Assembly (NCBI GenBank): GCA_963678705.1
Contig: CAVMBN010000184.1
Location: forward strand, 1 to 64,000
Source of the DNA: Panorpa germanica
Lineage: Eukaryota > Arthropoda > Insecta > Mecoptera > Panorpidae
Length of the DNA stretch: 64,000 bases
Direction: 5' to 3'
Part shown: positions 1-12,645 of the stretch, in pieces
How positions within the stretch are numbered: position 1 is the first letter of the stretch
Layout of the letters: each line of letters begins with the position of its first letter
Made by a program: the position numbers and the translations under genes
The notes under the pieces: generated by a model
Seen by the model: only the letters and a program-made list of their open reading frames with translations
What the model was told of the DNA's origin: nothing
Database searches by the model: none

Positions 1-1229
1 GACACTATACAAGAGGGCATTGATGCTAATAGTTGTGTATTGTGCTTCGCCATGGTATTACAGGATCAATCTTCCACATCTTCCATGCAAAGAACTATGT
101 TATTGACGATGACGCCTTGTTGCAGAACTGTATTTACAGAAGTGGTGCAAGTGATATTGGGGACAATTCCTTTAGATTTAAAAATCACTCATGCACTTAC
201 TCAAGTACAAATTACGCTAGAACTGAAAAAATCAAATTTTGATGATTTAAAATTAATGCGATAATTTCGAGGATTTAAAGTTAATGCGGCTGTAGGATAA
301 AAGTCTGGAGACGATACCAAATATATTGCCAAAGAGATGAATGCATATATGCATAAGCTCTGGCAAGACAGATGGGACTTAATACAAAAAGGAAGACCTA
401 CGTATTGGTTTACAAGGACGTTAATATTGCTTTGCAACACAAGTGGTTCCTATCTACTATGTGTGTGATCGGCTCCTGCTACTTTAGGTGAAAAAAGTTA
501 TTAAAAGTGAGAAATTAATTATGCAAAAAAATTAAATAAATTATATGAATACTTTTTTAAACGAAAAGTATTTAGGTTTGTTTTAGATTTGTGTTAATTT
601 ACCCTAAAATAAGTGTTTTCACAAAAGTTTGACAGTTGGAAACCAGTGTTAAAAACTAATTTTTCATTACGCGTACACGCGGTCTTATAAACATAACCTC
701 AAATTTGTAACTTTGATGTTTGATATAAGACATTAATAAGTGCGATAGACAAAAAAAGTGATAATAATTAGGTTAGTGTTAGTGCTCAAACATCAAGTGG
801 TTTAAAATTCAAGAAATCTGTAGAGATATATAAGGAAGACCTCATATAAACACTACAAATATACGGAAGACAAAAGGTTGCCGCCCACTATCAAGTAAGT
901 CGAATAACATTAACTATAAATAATATTAAAACACAAGAATTAGTTTATATAAATGCGTGTTTTAAATAATAATGAGAGTGTATTAATTGGTATAAGTGAT
1001 TAAGTGAACAATATATGCGGTTTTCTTGGAAATAGTGATTGATCGTTCATGAACATTCAATGGTAACAAACAAATGGTAAGTAAGTAGGCATAAGTACAA
1101 GTATGTATATGAGATATTTATAGAAATTCAGTGTGCCTTTGTTGATGTCCGGTGGCCAAGTGACCTTCAAAGAATTAGACCGGCAAAAACCTATAGGTAC
1201 GTATACTGCGCTATGAAGAACTATTTTCA
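1..1229 (+). repeat. Satellite monomer 0 (5' end outside window)
   Basis: Starts inside the LINE-derived part. It is nearly identical to monomer 3 at an offset of 3768 bp; both carry ACGCCTTGTTGCAG where most copies have ACGCGTTG, and GATAAT/GATAAATTTCG in place of GACAAATTTCG. This suggests an old dimer or two-unit exchange at the left edge. Confidence 0.95.
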
Positions 1230-1826
1230 TTGTCGAACATTATTTTACAAACCGATTACCGTTCCATGAAAAGGCAACTATCTAAAGGTTGTCCTCAGCG
1301 ATCTGTAATGGGGCCTGAGCTCTGGAACATGGTATTCGACGAGAACTGTGTTTCTCGAAATGAATGCATATAGTGTTAGTGCTAAAACATCAAGTGGTTT
1401 AAAATTCAAGAAATCTGTAGAGATATATAAGGAAGACCTCATATAAACACTACAAATATACGGAAGACTAAAGGTTGCCGCCCACTATCAAGTAAGTTGA
1501 ATAACATTAACTATAAATAATATTAAAACACAAGAATTAGTTTATATAAATGCGTGTTTTAAATAATAATGAGAGTGTATTGATTGTTATAAGTGATTAA
1601 GTGAACAATATATGCGGTTTTCTTGGAAATAGTGATTGATTGTTTATGAACATTCAATGGTAACAAACAAATGGTAAGTAAGTAGGCATAAGTACAAGTA
1701 TGTATATGAGATATTTATAGAAATTCAGTGTGCCTTTGTTAATGTCCGGTGGCCAAGTGACCTTCAAAGAATTAGACCGGCAAAAATCTATAGGTACGTC
1801 TACTGCGCTATGGAGAACTATTTTCA
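1230..1826 (+). repeat. Satellite monomer 1, internally deleted (597 bp)
   Basis: About 989 bp shorter than the consensus. The LINE part stops just after the codons for FDENCVS (about 1356). It is followed by a short stretch, TGAATGCATATA, from the LWQDRW region, and then jumps to GTGTTAGTGCTAAAACATC of the non-LINE part. The join is therefore made of three consensus segments in their original order, which needs two deletions or one complex event. Confidence 0.93.
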
Positions 1827-3412
1827 TTGTCGAACATTATTTTACAAACCGATTACCGTTCCATGAAAAGGCAACTATCTAAAGGTTGTCCTCAGCGATC
1901 TGTAATGGGGCCTGAGCTCTGGAACATGGTATTCGACGAGAACTGTGTTTCTCACTCGAAAGGTTGTGTAGACATATGTTTTGCCAACGATAATGTGATC
2001 CTTATCGGTGCAAATAGTACAGAAACCCTAGAAAGCCGTTCTCGACCTGCTATATATAAAATCTGTAGTTTCTTAAAGCTATAAAGCTACGAAACAAATA
2101 CAGTAACAACGAATGATAAACTTGTAACACACCTTGCGCGTGTCACAAGGACGGAATGAAGCTTAAACTCGGCAACTATGCCGACACTATACAAGGGGGC
2201 ATTTATGCTAATAGTTGTGTATTGTGCTTCGGCATAGTATTACAGGATCAATCTTCCAGATCTTCCATGCAAAGAACTATGTTATTGACGATGACGCGTT
2301 GTTGCAGAACTGTATCTACAGAAGTGGTGCAAGTGATATTGGGGACAATTCCTTTAGATTTAAAAATCACTCATGCACTTACTCAAGTCCAAATTACGCT
2401 AGAACTGAAAAAATCAAATTTTGATGATTTAAAATTAATGCGACAAATTTCGAGGATTTAAAGTTAATGCGGCTGTAGGATAAAAGTCTGGAGACGATAC
2501 CAAATATATTGCCAAAGAGATGAATGCATATATGCATAAGCTCTGGCAAGACAGATGGGACTTAATACAAAAAGGAAGACCTACGTATTGGTTTACAAGG
2601 ACGTTAATATTGCTTTGCAACACAAGTGGTTCCTATCTACTATGTGTGTGATTGGCTCCTGCTACTTTAGGTGAAAAAAGTGATTAAAAGTGAGAAATTA
2701 ATTATGGAAAAAAATTAAATAAATTATATGAATACTTTTTCGAACGAAAAGTATTTAAGTTTGTTTTAGATTTGTGTTAATTTACCCTAAAATAAGTGTT
2801 TTCACAAAAGTTTGACAGTTGGAAACCAGTGTTAAAAACTAATTTTTCATTACGCGTACACGCGGTCTTATAAACATAACCTCAAATTTGTAACTTTGAT
2901 GTTTGATATAAGACATTAATAAGTGCGATAGACAAAAAAAGTGATAATAATTAGGTTAGTGTTAGTGCTCAAACATCAAGTGGTTTAAAATTCAAGAAAT
3001 CTGTAGAGATATATAAGGAAGACCTCATATAAACACTACAAATATACGGAAGACAAAAGGTTGCCGCCCACTATCAAGTAAGTCGAATAACATTAACTAT
3101 AAATAATATTAAAACACAAGAATTAGTTTATATAAATGCGTGTTTTAAATAATAATGAGAGTGTATTAATTGTTATAAGTGATTAAGTGAACAATTTATG
3201 CGGTTTTCTTGGAAATAGTGATTGATTGTTCATAACCATTCAATGGTAACAAACAAATGGTAAGTAAGTAAGCATAAGTACAAGTTTGTATATGAGATAT
3301 TTATAGAAATTCAGTGTGCCTTTGTTGATGTCCGGTGGCCAAGTGACCTTCAAAGAATTAGACCGGCAAAAACCTATAGGTACGTCTACTGCGCTATGCA
3401 GAACTATTTTCA
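1827..3412 (+). repeat. Satellite monomer 2
   Basis: Full length at 1586 bp. The palindrome after the LINE part reads TTTTTCGAACGAAAAG here, a private change. The LINE frame has an extra stop at the CTATAAAGC site near 2080, which recurs in monomer 26. Confidence 0.95.
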
Positions 3413-4998
3413 TTGTCGAACATTATTTTACAAACCGATTACCGTTCCATGAAAAGGCAACTATCTAAAGGTTGTCCTCAGCGATCTGTAATGGGGCCTG
3501 AGCTCTGGAACATAGTATTCGACGAGAACTGTGTTTCTCACTCGAAAGGTTGTGTAGACATATGTTTTGTTAACGATAATGTGATCCTTATCGGTGCAAA
3601 TAGTACAGAAACCCTAGAAAGCCGTTCTCGACGTGCTATATATAAAATCTGTAGTTTCTTGAAGCTACAAAGCTACGAAACAAATACAGTAACAACGAAT
3701 GATAAACTTGTAACACACCTTGCGCGTGTCACAAGGGCGGAATAAAACTTAAACTCGGCAACTATGACGACACTATACAAGAGGGCATTGATGCTAATAG
3801 TTGTGTATTGTGCTTCGGCATGGTATTACAGGATCAATCTTCCACATCTTCCATGCAAAGAACTATGTTATTGACGATGACGCCTTGTTGCAGAACTGTA
3901 TTTACAGAAGTGGTGCAAGTGATATTGGGGACAATTCCTTTAGATTTAAAAATCACTCATGCACTTACTCAAGTACAAATTACGCTAGAACTGAAAAAAT
4001 CAAATTTTGATGATTTAAAATTAATGCGATAAATTTCGAGGATTTAAAGTTAATGCGGCTGTAGGATAAAAGTCTGGAGACGATACCAAATATATTGCCA
4101 AAGAGATGAATGCATATATGCATAAGCTCTGGCAAGACAGATGGGACTTAATACAAAAAGGAAGACCTACGTATTGGTTTACAAGGACGTTAATATTGCT
4201 TTGCAACACAAGTGGTTCCTATCTACTATGTGTGTGATCGGCTCCTGCTACTTTAGGTGAAAAAAGTGATTAAAAGTGAGAAATTAATTATGCAAAAAAA
4301 TTAAATAAATTATATGAATACTTTTTTAAACGAAAAGTATTTAAGTTTGTTTTAGATTTGTGTTAATTTACCCTAAAATAAGTGTTTTCACAAAAGTTTG
4401 ACAGTTGGAAACCAGTGTTAAAAACGAATTTTTCATTACGCGTACACGCGGTCTTATAAACATAACCTCAAATTTGTAACTTTGATGTTTGATATAAGAC
4501 ATTAATAAGTGCGATAGACAAAAAAAGTGATAATAATTAGGTTAGTGTTAGTGCTCAAACATCAAGTGGTTTAAAATTCAAGAAATCTGTAGAGATATAA
4601 AAGAAAGACCTCATATAAACACTACAAATATACGGAAGACAAAAGGTTGCCGCCCACTATCAAGTAAGTCGAATAACATTAACTATAAATAATATTAAAA
4701 CACAAGAATTAGTTTATATAAATGCGTGTTTTAAATAATAATGAGAGTGTATTAATTGTTATAAGTGATTAAGTAAACAATATATGCGGTTTTCTTGGAA
4801 ATAGTGATTGATCGTTCATGAACATTCAATGGTAACAAACAAATGGTAAGTAAGTAGGCATAAGTACAAGTATGTATATGAGATATTTATAGAAATTCAG
4901 TGTGCCTTTGTTGATGTACGGTGGCCAAGTAACCTTCAAAGAATTAGACCGGCAAAAACCTATAGGTACGTCTACTGCGCTATGGAGAACTATTTTCA
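3413..4998 (+). repeat. Satellite monomer 3
   Basis: Full length at 1586 bp and closest to monomer 0. The junction after the LARVTR motif reads GGCGGAATAAAACTT, so the common TGA is a TAA here. The text resumes at GACACTATACAAGAGGG, matching base 1 of the window. Confidence 0.95.
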
Positions 4999-6584
4999 TT
5001 GTCGAACATTATTTTACAAACCGATTACCGTTCCATGAAAAGGCAACTATCTAAAGGTTGTCCTCAGCGATCTGTAATGGGGCCTGAGCTCTGGAACATG
5101 GTATTCAACGAGATCTGTGTTTCTCACTCGAAAGGTTGTGTAGACATATGTTTTGCCAACGATAATGTGATCCTTATCGGTGCAAATAGTACAGAAACCC
5201 TAGAAAGCCGTTCTCGACCTGCTATATATAAAATATGTAGTTTCTTGAAGCTACAAAGCTACGAAACAAATACAGTAAAAACGAATGATAAACTTGTAAC
5301 ACACCTTGCGCGTGTCACAAGGACGGAATGAAGCTTAAACTCGGCAACTATGCCGACACTATACAAGAGGGCATTTATGCTAATAGTTGTGTATTGTGCT
5401 TCGGCATGGTATTACAGGATCAATCTTCCAGATCTTCCATGCAAAGAACTATGTTATTGACGATGACGCGTTGTTGCAGAACTGTATCTACAGAAGTGGT
5501 GCAAGTGATATTGGGGACAATTCCTTTAGATTTAAAAATCACTCATGCACTTACTCAAGTACAAATTACGCTAGAACTGAAAAAATCAAATTTTGATGAT
5601 TTAAAATTAATGCGACAAATTTCGAGGATTTAAAGTTAATGCGGCTGTAGGATAAAAGTCTGGAGACGATACCAAATATATTGCCAAAGAGATGAATGCA
5701 TATATGCATAAGCTCTGGCAAGACAGATGGGACTTAATACAAAAAGGAAGACCTACGTATTGGTTTACAAGGACGTTATTATTGCTTTGCAACACAAGTG
5801 GTTCCTATCTACTATGTGTGTGATCGGCTCCTGCTACTTTAGGTGAAAAAAGTGATTAAAAGTGAGAAATTAATTATAGAAAAAAATTAAATAAATTATA
5901 TGAATACTTTTTCAAACGAAAAGTATTTAAGTTTGTTTTAAATTTGTGTTAATTTACCCAAAACAAAGTGTTTTTACAAAAGTTTGACAGTTGGAAACCA
6001 GTGTTAAAAACGAATTTTTTATTACGCGTACACGCGGTCTTATAAACATAACCTCAAATTTGTAACTTTAATGTTTGATATAAGACATTAATAAGTGCGA
6101 TAGACAAAAAAAGTGATAATATTTAGGTTAGTGTTAGTGCTAAAACATCAAGTGGTTTAAAATTCAAGAAATCTGTAGAGATATATAAGAAAGACCTCAT
6201 ATAAACACTACAAATTTACGGAAGACAAAAGGTTGCCGCCCACTATCAAGTAAGTCGAATAACATTAACTATAAATAATATTAAAACACAAAAATTAGTT
6301 TATATAAATGCGTGTTTTAAATAATAATGAGAGTGTATTGATTGTTATAAGTGATTAAGTGAACAATATATGCGGTTTTCTTGGAAATAGTGATTGATCG
6401 TTCATGAACATTCAATGGTAACAAACAAATGGTAAGTAAGTAGGCATAAGTACAAGTATGTATATGAGATATTTATAGAAATTCAGTGTGCCTTTGTTGA
6501 TGTCCGGTGGCCAAGTGACCTTCAAAGAATTAGACCGGCAAAAACCTATAGGTACGTCTACTGCGCTATGGAGAACTATTTTCA
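4999..6584 (+). repeat. Satellite monomer 4
   Basis: Full length at 1586 bp. Its non-LINE part is the first in the window with the majority AACAAAGTGTTTTTAC variant near 5960, so it marks the switch from the left subfamily to the one used in the rest of the array. Confidence 0.95.
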
Positions 6585-8170
6585 TTGTCGAACATTATTT
6601 TACAAACCGATTACCTTTCCATGAAAAGGCAACTATCTTAAGGTTGTCCTCAGCGATCTGTAGTAGGGCCTGAGCTCTGGAACATGGTATTCGACGAGAA
6701 CTGTGTTTCTCACTCGAAAGGTTGTGTAGACATATGTTTTGCCAACGATAATGTAATCCTTATCGGTGCAAATAGTACAGAAACCCTAGAAAGCTGTTCT
6801 CGACCTGCTATATATAAAATCTGTAGTTTTTTAAAGCTACAAAGCTACGAAAGAAATACAGTAACAACGAATGATAAACTTGTAACACACCTTGCGCGTG
6901 TCACAAGGACGGAATGAAGCTTAAACTCGGCAACTATGCCGACACTATACAAGGGGGCATTTATGCTAATAGTTGTGTATTGTGCTTCGGCATGGTATTA
7001 CAGGATCAATCTTCCAGATCTTCCATGCAAAGAACTATGTTATTGACGATGACGCGTTGTTGCAAAACTGTATCTACAGAAGTGGTGCAAGTGATATTGG
7101 GGACAATTCCTTTAGATTTAAAAATTACTCATGCACTTACTCAAGTACAAATTACGCTAGAACTGAAAAAATCAAATTTTGATGATTTAAAATTAATGCG
7201 ACAAATTTCGAGGATTTAAAGTTAATGCGGCTGTAGGATAAAAGTCTGGAGACGATACCAAATATATTGCCAAAGAGATGAATGCATATATGCATAAGCT
7301 CTGGCAAGACAGATGGGACTTAATACAAAAAGGAAGACCTACGTATTGGTTTACAAGGACGTTATTATTGCTTTGCAACACAAGTGGTTCCTATCTACTA
7401 TGTGTGTGATCGGCTCCTGCTACTTTAGGTAAAAAAAGTAATTAAAAGTGAGAAATTAATTATGGAAAAAAATTAAATAAATTATATGAATACTTTTTCA
7501 AACGAAAAGTATTTAAGTTTGTTTTAAATTTGTGTTAATTTACCCTAAACAAAGTGTTTTTACAAAAGTTTGACAGTTGGAAACCAGTGTTAAAAACGAA
7601 TTTTTCATTACGCGTACACGCGGTCTTATAAACATAACCTCAAATTTGTAACTTTGATGTTTGATATAAGACATTAATAAGTGCGATAGACAAAAAAAGT
7701 GATAATAATTAGGTTAGTGTTAGTGCTAAAACATCAAGTGGTTTAAAATTCAAGAAATCTGTAGAGATATATAAGGAAGACCTCATATAAACACTACAAA
7801 TTTACGGAAGACAAAAGGTTGCCGCCCACTATCAAGTAAGTCGAATAACATTAACTATAAATAATATTAAAACACAAGAATTAGTTTATATAAATGCGTG
7901 TTTTGAATAATAATGAGAGTGTATTGATTGTTATAAGTGATTAAGTGAACAATATATGCGGTTTTCTTGGAAATAGTGATTGATCGTTCATGAACATTCA
8001 ATGGTAACAAACAAATGGTAAGTAAGTAGGCATAAGTACAAGTATGTATATGAGATATTTATAGAAATTCAGTGTGCCTTTGTTGATGTCCGGTGGCCAA
8101 GTGACCTTCAAAGAATTAGACTGGCAAAAACCTATAGGTACGTCTACTGCGCTATGGAGAACTATTTTCA
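6585..8170 (+). repeat. Satellite monomer 5
   Basis: Full length at 1586 bp. It shares TGCAAAACTG (about 7062) and an AAAATTACTC variant with monomers 7 and 9 but not with 6 and 8, which is part of the alternating dimer pattern across monomers 5-9. Confidence 0.95.
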
Positions 8171-9129
8171 TTGTCGAACATTATTTTACAAACCGATTAC
8201 CTTTCCATGAAAAGGCAACTATCTAAAGGTTGTCTTTAGCGATCTGTAATGGGGCCTGAGCTCTGGAACATGGTATTCGACGAGAACTGTGTTTCTCACT
8301 CGAAAGGTTGTGTAGACATATGTTTTGCCAACGATAATGTGATCCTTATCGGTGCAAATAGTACAGAAACCCTAGAAAGCCGTTCTCGACCTGCTATATA
8401 TAAAATCTGTAGTTTCTTGAAGCTACAAAGCTACGAAACAAATACAGTAACTACGAATGATAAACTTGTAACACACCTTGCGCGTGTCACAAGGACGGAA
8501 TGAAGCTTAAACTCGGCAACTATGCCGACACTATACAAGGGGGCATTTACGCTAATAGTTGTGTATTGTGCTTCGGCATGGTATTACAGGATCAATCTTC
8601 CAGATCTTCTATGCAAAGAACTATGTTATTGACGATGACGCGTTGTTGCAGAACTGTATCTACAGAAGTGGTGCAAGTGATATTGGGGACAATTCCTTTA
8701 GATTTAAAAATCACTCATGCACTTACTCAAGTACAAATTACGCTAGAACTGAAAAAATCAAATTTTGATGATTTAAAATTAATGCGACAAATTTCGAGGA
8801 TTTAAAGTTAATGCGGCTGTAGGATAAATGTCTGGAGACGATACCAAATATATTGCCAAAGAGATGAATGCATATATGCATAAGCTCTGGCAAGACAGAT
8901 GGGACTTAATACAAAAAGGAAGACCTACGTATTGGTTTACAAGGACGTTAATATTGCTTTGCAACACAAGTGGTTCCTATCTACTATGTGTGTGATCGGC
9001 TCCTGCTACTTTAGGTGAAAAAAGTGATTAAAAGTGAAAAATTAATTATGGAAAAAAATTAAATAAATTATATGAATACTTTTTCAAACGAAAAGTATTT
9101 AAGTTTGTTTTAAATTTGTGATAATTTAC
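8171..9129 (+). repeat. Satellite monomer 6, left part
   Basis: Interrupted at 9129/9130 by the copia element; the last five bases, TTTAC, are the target duplication. It shares the AAATGTCTGGAGACG variant (about 8826) with monomer 8 and so belongs to the alternate dimer class. Confidence 0.95.
9125..9129. repeat. Target site duplication TTTAC, left
   Basis: Five bases repeated at 14522-14526. Consensus monomers have a single TTTAC here (AATTTACCCTAAAC). A 5-bp duplication is usual for Ty1/copia integrases. Confidence 0.9.
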
Positions 9130-9531
9130 TATTGGAAATATGGGTTAGATTATGTTAAATAATTAAACACTGAATTAATAATACTTGATGTCTTTATTTC
9201 TTTAAGCGCATTTAAAGGAATATCTTTACTGGTTGAGTTCTATATTTCGTCTAACTTAAAAACATATATCATCCAGTATGCATCATGCCTTTGAACCAAT
9301 CTTTGTATTCTCTTGTCCTCTCTTTCAGGCATATTATATATAATAATTGGACTGTTCATACACATAGCCATATGAGTCATGACAGTAAAATAAACATAAC
9401 TTAAAATAACACATTACTTTAAAACCAAATACTGATTATATTTATTTATCTAAAACATAGCAATATCTTCAGAGAGAACTTTGAATATGACGTAAGTGTT
9501 ATAACAATAAATAAAACACTTAAATTCTACA
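9130..9531 (-). repeat. Left LTR (3' LTR of the copia element)
   Basis: On the plus strand it runs from TATTGGAAATA to AAATTCTACA, so in element orientation it begins TGTAGAATTT and ends CCAATA. It is 402 bp, the same length as the other LTR. Confidence 0.92.
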
Positions 9532-9543
9532 CGCCTCCTCAAA
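9532..9543 (-). other. Polypurine tract of the copia element
   Basis: On the minus strand TTTGAGGAGGCG directly precedes the TGTAGAA start of the 3' LTR, the expected place for plus-strand priming. Confidence 0.7.
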
Positions 9544-9879
9544 GTTCTATCGGGTACTTTAATTACTATCATACTTATTACTAATATATTAAAAAAAACT
9601 TAATAAAAAAATTCCTATTATAATATATCTATATTATTATTTTTATTACTCAGATATTCCTTTTTCATGCCTTCTGGGGAATTACACGTGGCTTAACATT
9701 CGTTCTAAGTATTAAGGGAAACCCAGGAAAGCCTTAATAAAGCCACCCACTTCGCCAAATTTATCATTATTTTTAAATTTAATACAATCTTAGATAAATT
9801 ATTATTATTGTTATTATTATACAAAACAATCGTTGTTGTTTTAATTCTAACTGGAATATTTAATTTTAATTATTTATTC

Positions 9880-9980
9880 CAGTCCCTGTCCAGCTCGCAG
9901 TTTTAGAAACCTTGGCCCTGGTAAAGGTTTTGTTAATATGTCTGCTATCTGTCTGCGACCTGTAGGAATATAACATAATT
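9880..9980 (-). pseudogene. Copia RNase H C-terminal remnant
   Basis: The minus strand reads YIPTGRRQIADILTKPLPGPRFLKLR, matching the near-invariant (q/n)xADilTKpLp end of Ty1/copia polyproteins. It fixes the 3' end of the coding region about 350 bp before the 3' LTR. Confidence 0.75.
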
Positions 9981-11099
9981 TTATTCCGTTTTCTTAATCT
10001 GTTCAAGAGCTATGAAATTTTATACTCGTATCAATATGTTTAGAATGTTTATACATTCGTTATTATTTCTATTTATCTTGAATTAATATTATTTGTCTTC
10101 ATATATTTTTCATTATACAATTAGCTAACGATTTTAAAAACAACGCTTCCTGAGCGCCTAACTTTAAACTCAGCCTCTGTTGAAGAAGCTGCAACTGAAG
10201 CTTGTTTCTTTGTATTCCAGCATATGGTTTGTACAAAGCTGAAATATATTAAACAAATAACCTGTTGTACTTTTATGATTTAAAATATCATTTCCTTCTC
10301 AATCGCTATCAATGTCTCCCGTCAAAATGTCATAGTATTTTGTTTTTATTGTATGCTAATTTAATGTCCTATGAGTCTTTTAATTATCTCAGCACTCATT
10401 TTAAACATTTCCACAGCTCAATGTTATTTTATTTGTATATCTACTCAAGATATTTACAACTGTACTAAGTCTGATCTTGTACATACCATAACATACATTA
10501 AACAACCAATGACACTTCGGCAAGACGCACTATATTCTTTATCTGAATTTAGAGCCTCGTTATCTAATTTACTCTCAAGCGGTGTAGTCACCGGCTTACC
10601 ATCATGCGTATAAATTTTGTTAAAATTGTATTATTTTATTATTTTCCGTTCTAACTCTAATCCGCAAGAAAAATTTAATTTCTTTTAAATCAACGATGTT
10701 TAATCTATGTATTAAATAATTTTTCAAACTCGCTTTAAAATTAGCTGTAGCTATTATTAGGTAATAAATATTTTTCCAAATATTTCTATTTTATTTTTAA
10801 AGATATTAATGCATCTATCTATAGGATAATCTTGAAAACCCTTTTATTTAAGTGCATTCTCAATTTATTCAAACCAGCACCGTGCTGCCTATTTTAAACC
10901 AAACAAAGCTCTATTAAGTATTTAAACTTAATTTTCTTTATAGCTTATTTCCTCGGGAACTATTATAAAAATTGCTCATTTCATTTCCCGATTAAAATGC
11001 TATTTTAATAGACATATGATGTATCATCATATTAGATTAATTTGCAAAAGCTAAAATAAATCTTAAACTAGAAATTCTCACGTCTGTTGCAAAAGTCTC

Positions 11100-11330
11100 A
11101 TTTTAAATCGATTTTATATATTCAACTTAACCCTTTTGCCTACGAATCGTCCTTTATATCTTACTGGTATACCATACCCATCATTTTTAATTATAAATTC
11201 GCATTTACAATCTACGATATTTTTATTCTGTGGCTTCGGTACCAAATTGACTAGAAGTTAATTTATTTCATCTCCTATTGCATTTTCCCATTTATCCATA
11301 TCATCTCTATTTTTAATCTCTTAATATGAC
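11100..11330 (-). pseudogene. Copia reverse transcriptase N-terminal remnant
   Basis: Minus-strand text includes MDKWENAIGDEIN, then PKPQNKNIVDCK and GIPVRYKGRFVGK. These correspond to the W-x-x-A-i-x-x-E, nkNivdsrWvf and RyKARLVA(R/K)G segments that open the copia RT. The RT palm and most of RNase H, expected at about 11100-9960, are not readable by eye. Confidence 0.65.
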
Positions 11331-11567
11331 ATGGGAATTTTACAGATAACCTATTTTGCACACAGTAAATAATCGTTTGTTATTTTATCGTCGGTATTAT
11401 AAATATGTGGATTCCTTTTAATTCGCTCACTCCTTCGCTGCTTAGAAAAGTTCTCTTTTTATTTTGAAATTAAAATTCCCTTATGTTTACTGTATCACCT
11501 TTTTAACTATCAAGTATCAATACTTAATTTATCTAATTTCTTTTCATCAGACTTTGCCAACCCGTCT

Positions 11568-12005
11568 ACCGATTTTGACTTTATGTCAGTAACATCAGTT
11601 CCTTTAAATTTATCTGAATTTTCGAAAATCAGTGTCTCTGATTATTATCAGATTATTTTCAACTCTATTGATTTTCGACCTTTATGGTCAATAACATCAA
11701 TTTTTCATTTGCCTGAATTATCAAAATTCAGTGTATCTGATTTATCATATCAGATTTAATACCATTATTGATTTTTGACCTAAAAGTCAATAACATCAAT
11801 TTTTCCATTTATCTGAATTTTCACAATTCAGTGTATCTGATTTATCATTATCAGATTTAATACCAATATTGATTTTTGACCTAAAAGTCAATAACATCAA
11901 TTTTTCATTGATCTGAATTTTCACAATTCAGTGTATCTGATTTATCATTATCAGATTTTTTTAGAACACTATTGATTTTGACCTAAGGTCAGTTACATCA
12001 ATTTT
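11568..12005 (-). repeat. ~100-bp tandem repeat inside the copia element, about 4.5 copies
   Basis: Unit starts at about 11568, 11667, 11767, 11868 and 11971 (spacing 99-103 bp). Each begins (A)TTGATTTT(T)GACC and contains TATCTGAATTTTC and CAGTGTATCTGATT. The third and fourth copies are nearly identical. The repeat falls in the hydrophilic linker between integrase and RT. In minus-strand reading it gives a Ser/Asp/Lys/Asn-rich segment. Confidence 0.85.
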
Positions 12006-12504
12006 ACTCTGAGGTTTTTCTCTATCAACCTCTTCAACTCTGTTGGGTCTTAATTTCAAGAAATTAGATTCGTCTAATATTACGTCTGTTACTTCAACGT
12101 ATTTTTCTTTTTCTACATCCCACTCACGATAATCATTAGAGTCATAACCCTACTAAACCTTATTCTTCAAATTTATATTTACTAGTTTTGTTATGAATAT
12201 AAAATGTTGAACCAAAACATTTAAATACTTTACTTGTGACCTTTTTACGATTATTTTGTTTACCGCTCTAGTCGGTATTTTATTTATTAAATAATTTAAA
12301 TTAACTACATAGCAGTTAATACTGTATTATCGTTTAATTGTAAGATACGTGCTTTAGTTTGGTAATAACTTATTTCTGTCTTAGCACAGTAACTTTTCAT
12401 TTTACTTAATTGTGTTTTACTATATATTTGTATTAATTTATTTAACGTCGCCCTATTACCGATGCAGTATTCTATTACCATCGACCTCATTCAATCTTGG
12501 TAGT

Positions 12505-12645
12505 AGTTGTGGTCTCGTGGTCTCATATATGTGGTCTACACCACTTTACCTATTAAGTGTACGATTACGCATGTACATAATCAATATAAGTTGATAATTT
12601 TCAAGCTCAGAAAATGTATATCTGGTCCGGGGGTCGAACCCGAAG
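12505..12645 (+). other. tRNA-like block (possible SINE remnant)
   Basis: TGGTCTCGTGG at 12510-12520 is loosely like a pol III A box. GGGTCGAACCC at 12631-12641 is close to the B box GGTTCGANNCC and could form a short T-arm-like stem. The spacing of about 110 bp is too long for an ordinary tRNA. It lies inside the copia fossil, in the integrase region. Confidence 0.25.

Larger units (their letters stand above)
1..9129 (+). repeat. 1586-bp satellite array, left block (monomers 0-6)
   Basis: Head-to-tail copies recur every 1586 bp, with phase markers at 1230, 1827, 3413, 4999, 6585 and 8171. Monomers differ by scattered substitutions and a few indels. Those near the left edge share private variants absent further right, such as AAAATAAGTGTTTTCAC at about 610, 2790 and 4375, so neighbours are more alike than distant copies. 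That is the pattern expected of local unequal exchange. The block ends where the copia element begins. Confidence 0.97.

Noticed and set aside
2215-2424. 69-codon forward frame starting MCIVLRHGITGSIFQ, present in most monomers
   Set aside because: An off-frame shadow of the TVSTEVVQVILGTIPLDLK region; the neighbouring frame matches R1 LINEs and this one matches nothing I know.
2435-2623. 62-codon minus-strand frame starting MLQSNINVLVNQYVG, open in almost every monomer
   Set aside because: It is the antisense of the LWQDRW-GRPTYWF stretch of the LINE fragment. It stays open because monomers are nearly identical, and shows no known motif.
3413-3745. 110-codon frame with KGCPQRSVMGPELWN as a functional gene
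   Set aside because: It lacks a normal ATG start, covers only a middle piece of an RT, and has FAND for FADD; it is a LINE fossil repeated in each monomer.
1-9129. CRISPR array or bacterial repeat
   Set aside because: The repeat unit is 1.6 kb, directly abutting, with eukaryotic LINE content and no spacers.
10265-10613. Forward-strand frames of 67 and 80 codons inside the copia element
   Set aside because: They run antisense to the element in AT-rich decayed sequence and show no domain.
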